From: a virus
DNA length: 48,805 bases
IMG/VR virus record: IMGVR_UViG_3300037245_000450
Location: 1 to 48,805 of that record
Reading direction: 5' to 3' (one strand)
Made by a program: the position numbers and the translations under genes
In this document: piece after piece, positions 48,242 to 48,805 of the stretch
How the letters are laid out: each line of letters opens with the position of its first letter
How positions within the stretch are numbered: the first letter of the stretch is position 1
Notes under the pieces: generated by a model
What the model was told of the DNA's origin: nothing
What the model saw: the letters and a program-made list of their open reading frames with translations, nothing else
Database searches by the model: none

Positions 48242-48530
48242 GGAGAAGATTGAGGGGGACTTCGCTGCCCATGCTGAGTCAGTGGGCTGTCTCACCTACA
48301 AGCTCCTTCCTGCAGGAAGAAGAGGCAAGCCTGACAGGCTGGTGATCTGTCCAGGCTTCATGTTCTTTATTGAGTTCAAGAAGCCTGATGAAGTGCCAGA
48401 GGACCATCAGGCAAGAGAGCACAAGAGACTCAGAGACCTGGGGCATGTGGTGTGGGTCATCGATCAACCTGGAGAGGCAGAAGAAAAGCTAGATGCAATC
48501 CTTGAAGCCACCTCAGACCTACGAGCCTAG
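48213..48530 (+). CDS. VRR-NUC-type nuclease
   Basis: About 105 aa from a GTG at 48213 (AAAAGGGG upstream; ATG 48186 is the alternative). PD-(D/E)XK core of the VRR-NUC type: E14, AGRRGKPDRLVI (D41), FFIEFKKPD (E54, K56), DHQAREHKRLRDLGHVVWVID. Stand-alone VRR-NUC proteins cut branched DNA and are common beside SNF2 helicases in phages. Its last 38 bp overlap the helicase start. Confidence 0.85.
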   Translation: MRWPGSPLLEEKIEGDFAAHAESVGCLTYKLLPAGRRGKPDRLVICPGFMFFIEFKKPDEVPEDHQAREHKRLRDLGHVVWVIDQPGEAEEKLDAILEATSDLRA

Positions 48531-48805
48531 AGACTATGGGGCAGTTGCCACCCAGTGGTTGGTGGACAAGCCAGAGGCAGCTCTGTGGCTTGACTGTGGC
48601 CTGGGCAAGACAGTCATCACACTCACTGCCATCTGCCAGCTGTTTGATGAGGTGAGGACCCGAGGGGTGCTCATAGTCGCACCCAAGAGAGTGATGAGAC
48701 TGGTGTGGCCTGCGGAGATTGCAAAATGGAAGCACACTACCTGGCTGCCCTGGACCATCCTGCATGGCCCAGGGAAAGAGAACAGGCTATGGGGCAAACA
48801 CAAAG
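48493..48805 (+). CDS. SNF2-family DNA helicase, N-terminal part (continues at base 1)
   Basis: ATG at 48493 (GAAGAAAAG upstream) opens the frame that joins in phase with the gene at 1-1224. MQSLKPPQTYEPRDYG is followed by DCGLGKTVITLT, whose GLGKT is the Walker A loop, then GVLIVAPKRVMRLVW (motif Ia). The last 127 bases duplicate 1-127. The full protein is about 469 aa. Confidence 0.9.
   Translation, partial: MQSLKPPQTYEPRDYGAVATQWLVDKPEAALWLDCGLGKTVITLTAICQLFDEVRTRGVLIVAPKRVMRLVWPAEIAKWKHTTWLPWTILHGPGKENRLWGKHK
48679..48805. repeat. Terminal direct repeat, right copy (127 bp)
   Basis: Identical to bases 1-127 and inside the helicase gene. Removing one copy gives a circular map of about 48,678 bp. 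Confidence 0.9.

Noticed and set aside
1-48805. Lysogeny genes
   Set aside because: I find no integrase, excisionase or attachment site; operator-type promoters alone do not show a temperate lifestyle.
1-48805. tRNA genes
   Set aside because: No cloverleaf-like sequence with the expected T-loop was recognised by eye; a tRNA search program would settle this.

Overview
This window is an essentially complete genome of a tailed, contractile-tail (myovirus-type) bacteriophage. Bases 1-127 are repeated exactly at 48679-48805 and one helicase gene reads through that junction, so the contig closes into a circle of about 48,678 bp (a circularly permuted or circular genome, cut inside the helicase gene). 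I see no tRNA, rRNA, CRISPR, integrase or DNA methyltransferase. The tail module (DUF3383-type sheath, DUF3277-type tube, gpJ-like baseplate, HxH-tipped spike) is known mainly from phages of Gram-negative bacteria, and one secreted protein resembles appendage proteins of aquatic phages. Both are inferences; the host is not identified.

Layout. (1) 42917 -> end -> 1 -> 4387, rightward: early/replication genes. These are a Lys/Ala-rich protein, DUF2800 nuclease, DUF2815 ssDNA-binding protein, an HNH-like protein, family A DNA polymerase, VRR-NUC nuclease, SNF2 helicase, a 396-aa unknown, a Spo11/TopoVI-A-like TOPRIM protein, an HD-domain protein and a 33-aa membrane peptide. A hairpin terminator at 4406-4440 serves this operon and the convergent late operon. 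(2) 29505 -> 4456, leftward: packaging and virion genes in the order terS, terL, a cluster of exported proteins, portal, MuF, protease with nested scaffold, decoration, major capsid, connectors, sheath, tube, frameshifted tail chaperones, tape measure, baseplate, S74 tail fibre, holin-like protein, DUF5675 protein. (3) 42715 -> 29543, leftward: about 30 mostly tiny, translationally coupled genes (many with TGATG stop/start overlaps, many with zinc-ribbon cysteines), interrupted by an 827-aa PrimPol-SF3 helicase and a 355-bp non-coding region with nine TGCCTAA iterons that is the best replication-origin candidate.

Regulation. Three copies of one promoter module (TTTACT-N16-TATATT with a 20-bp near-palindrome across the spacer) stand at 1229-1287 (+), 41559-41619 (-) and 42753-42811 (-), ahead of three early transcription units. 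This looks like a phage regulon under one regulator; a winged-helix protein at 31066-31689 is one candidate.

The strongest global oddity is base composition. The genome is GC-rich by eye yet almost lacks CpG: 46502-47908 (about 1.4 kb of the polymerase gene) contains none that I can find, and arginine is coded mostly by AGG/AGA. The capsid region (about 17.5-20 kb) is a clear exception. The points most worth follow-up are this CpG suppression, the operator-promoter module, the iteron region, the Spo11-like gene and the cluster of signal-peptide-bearing proteins.
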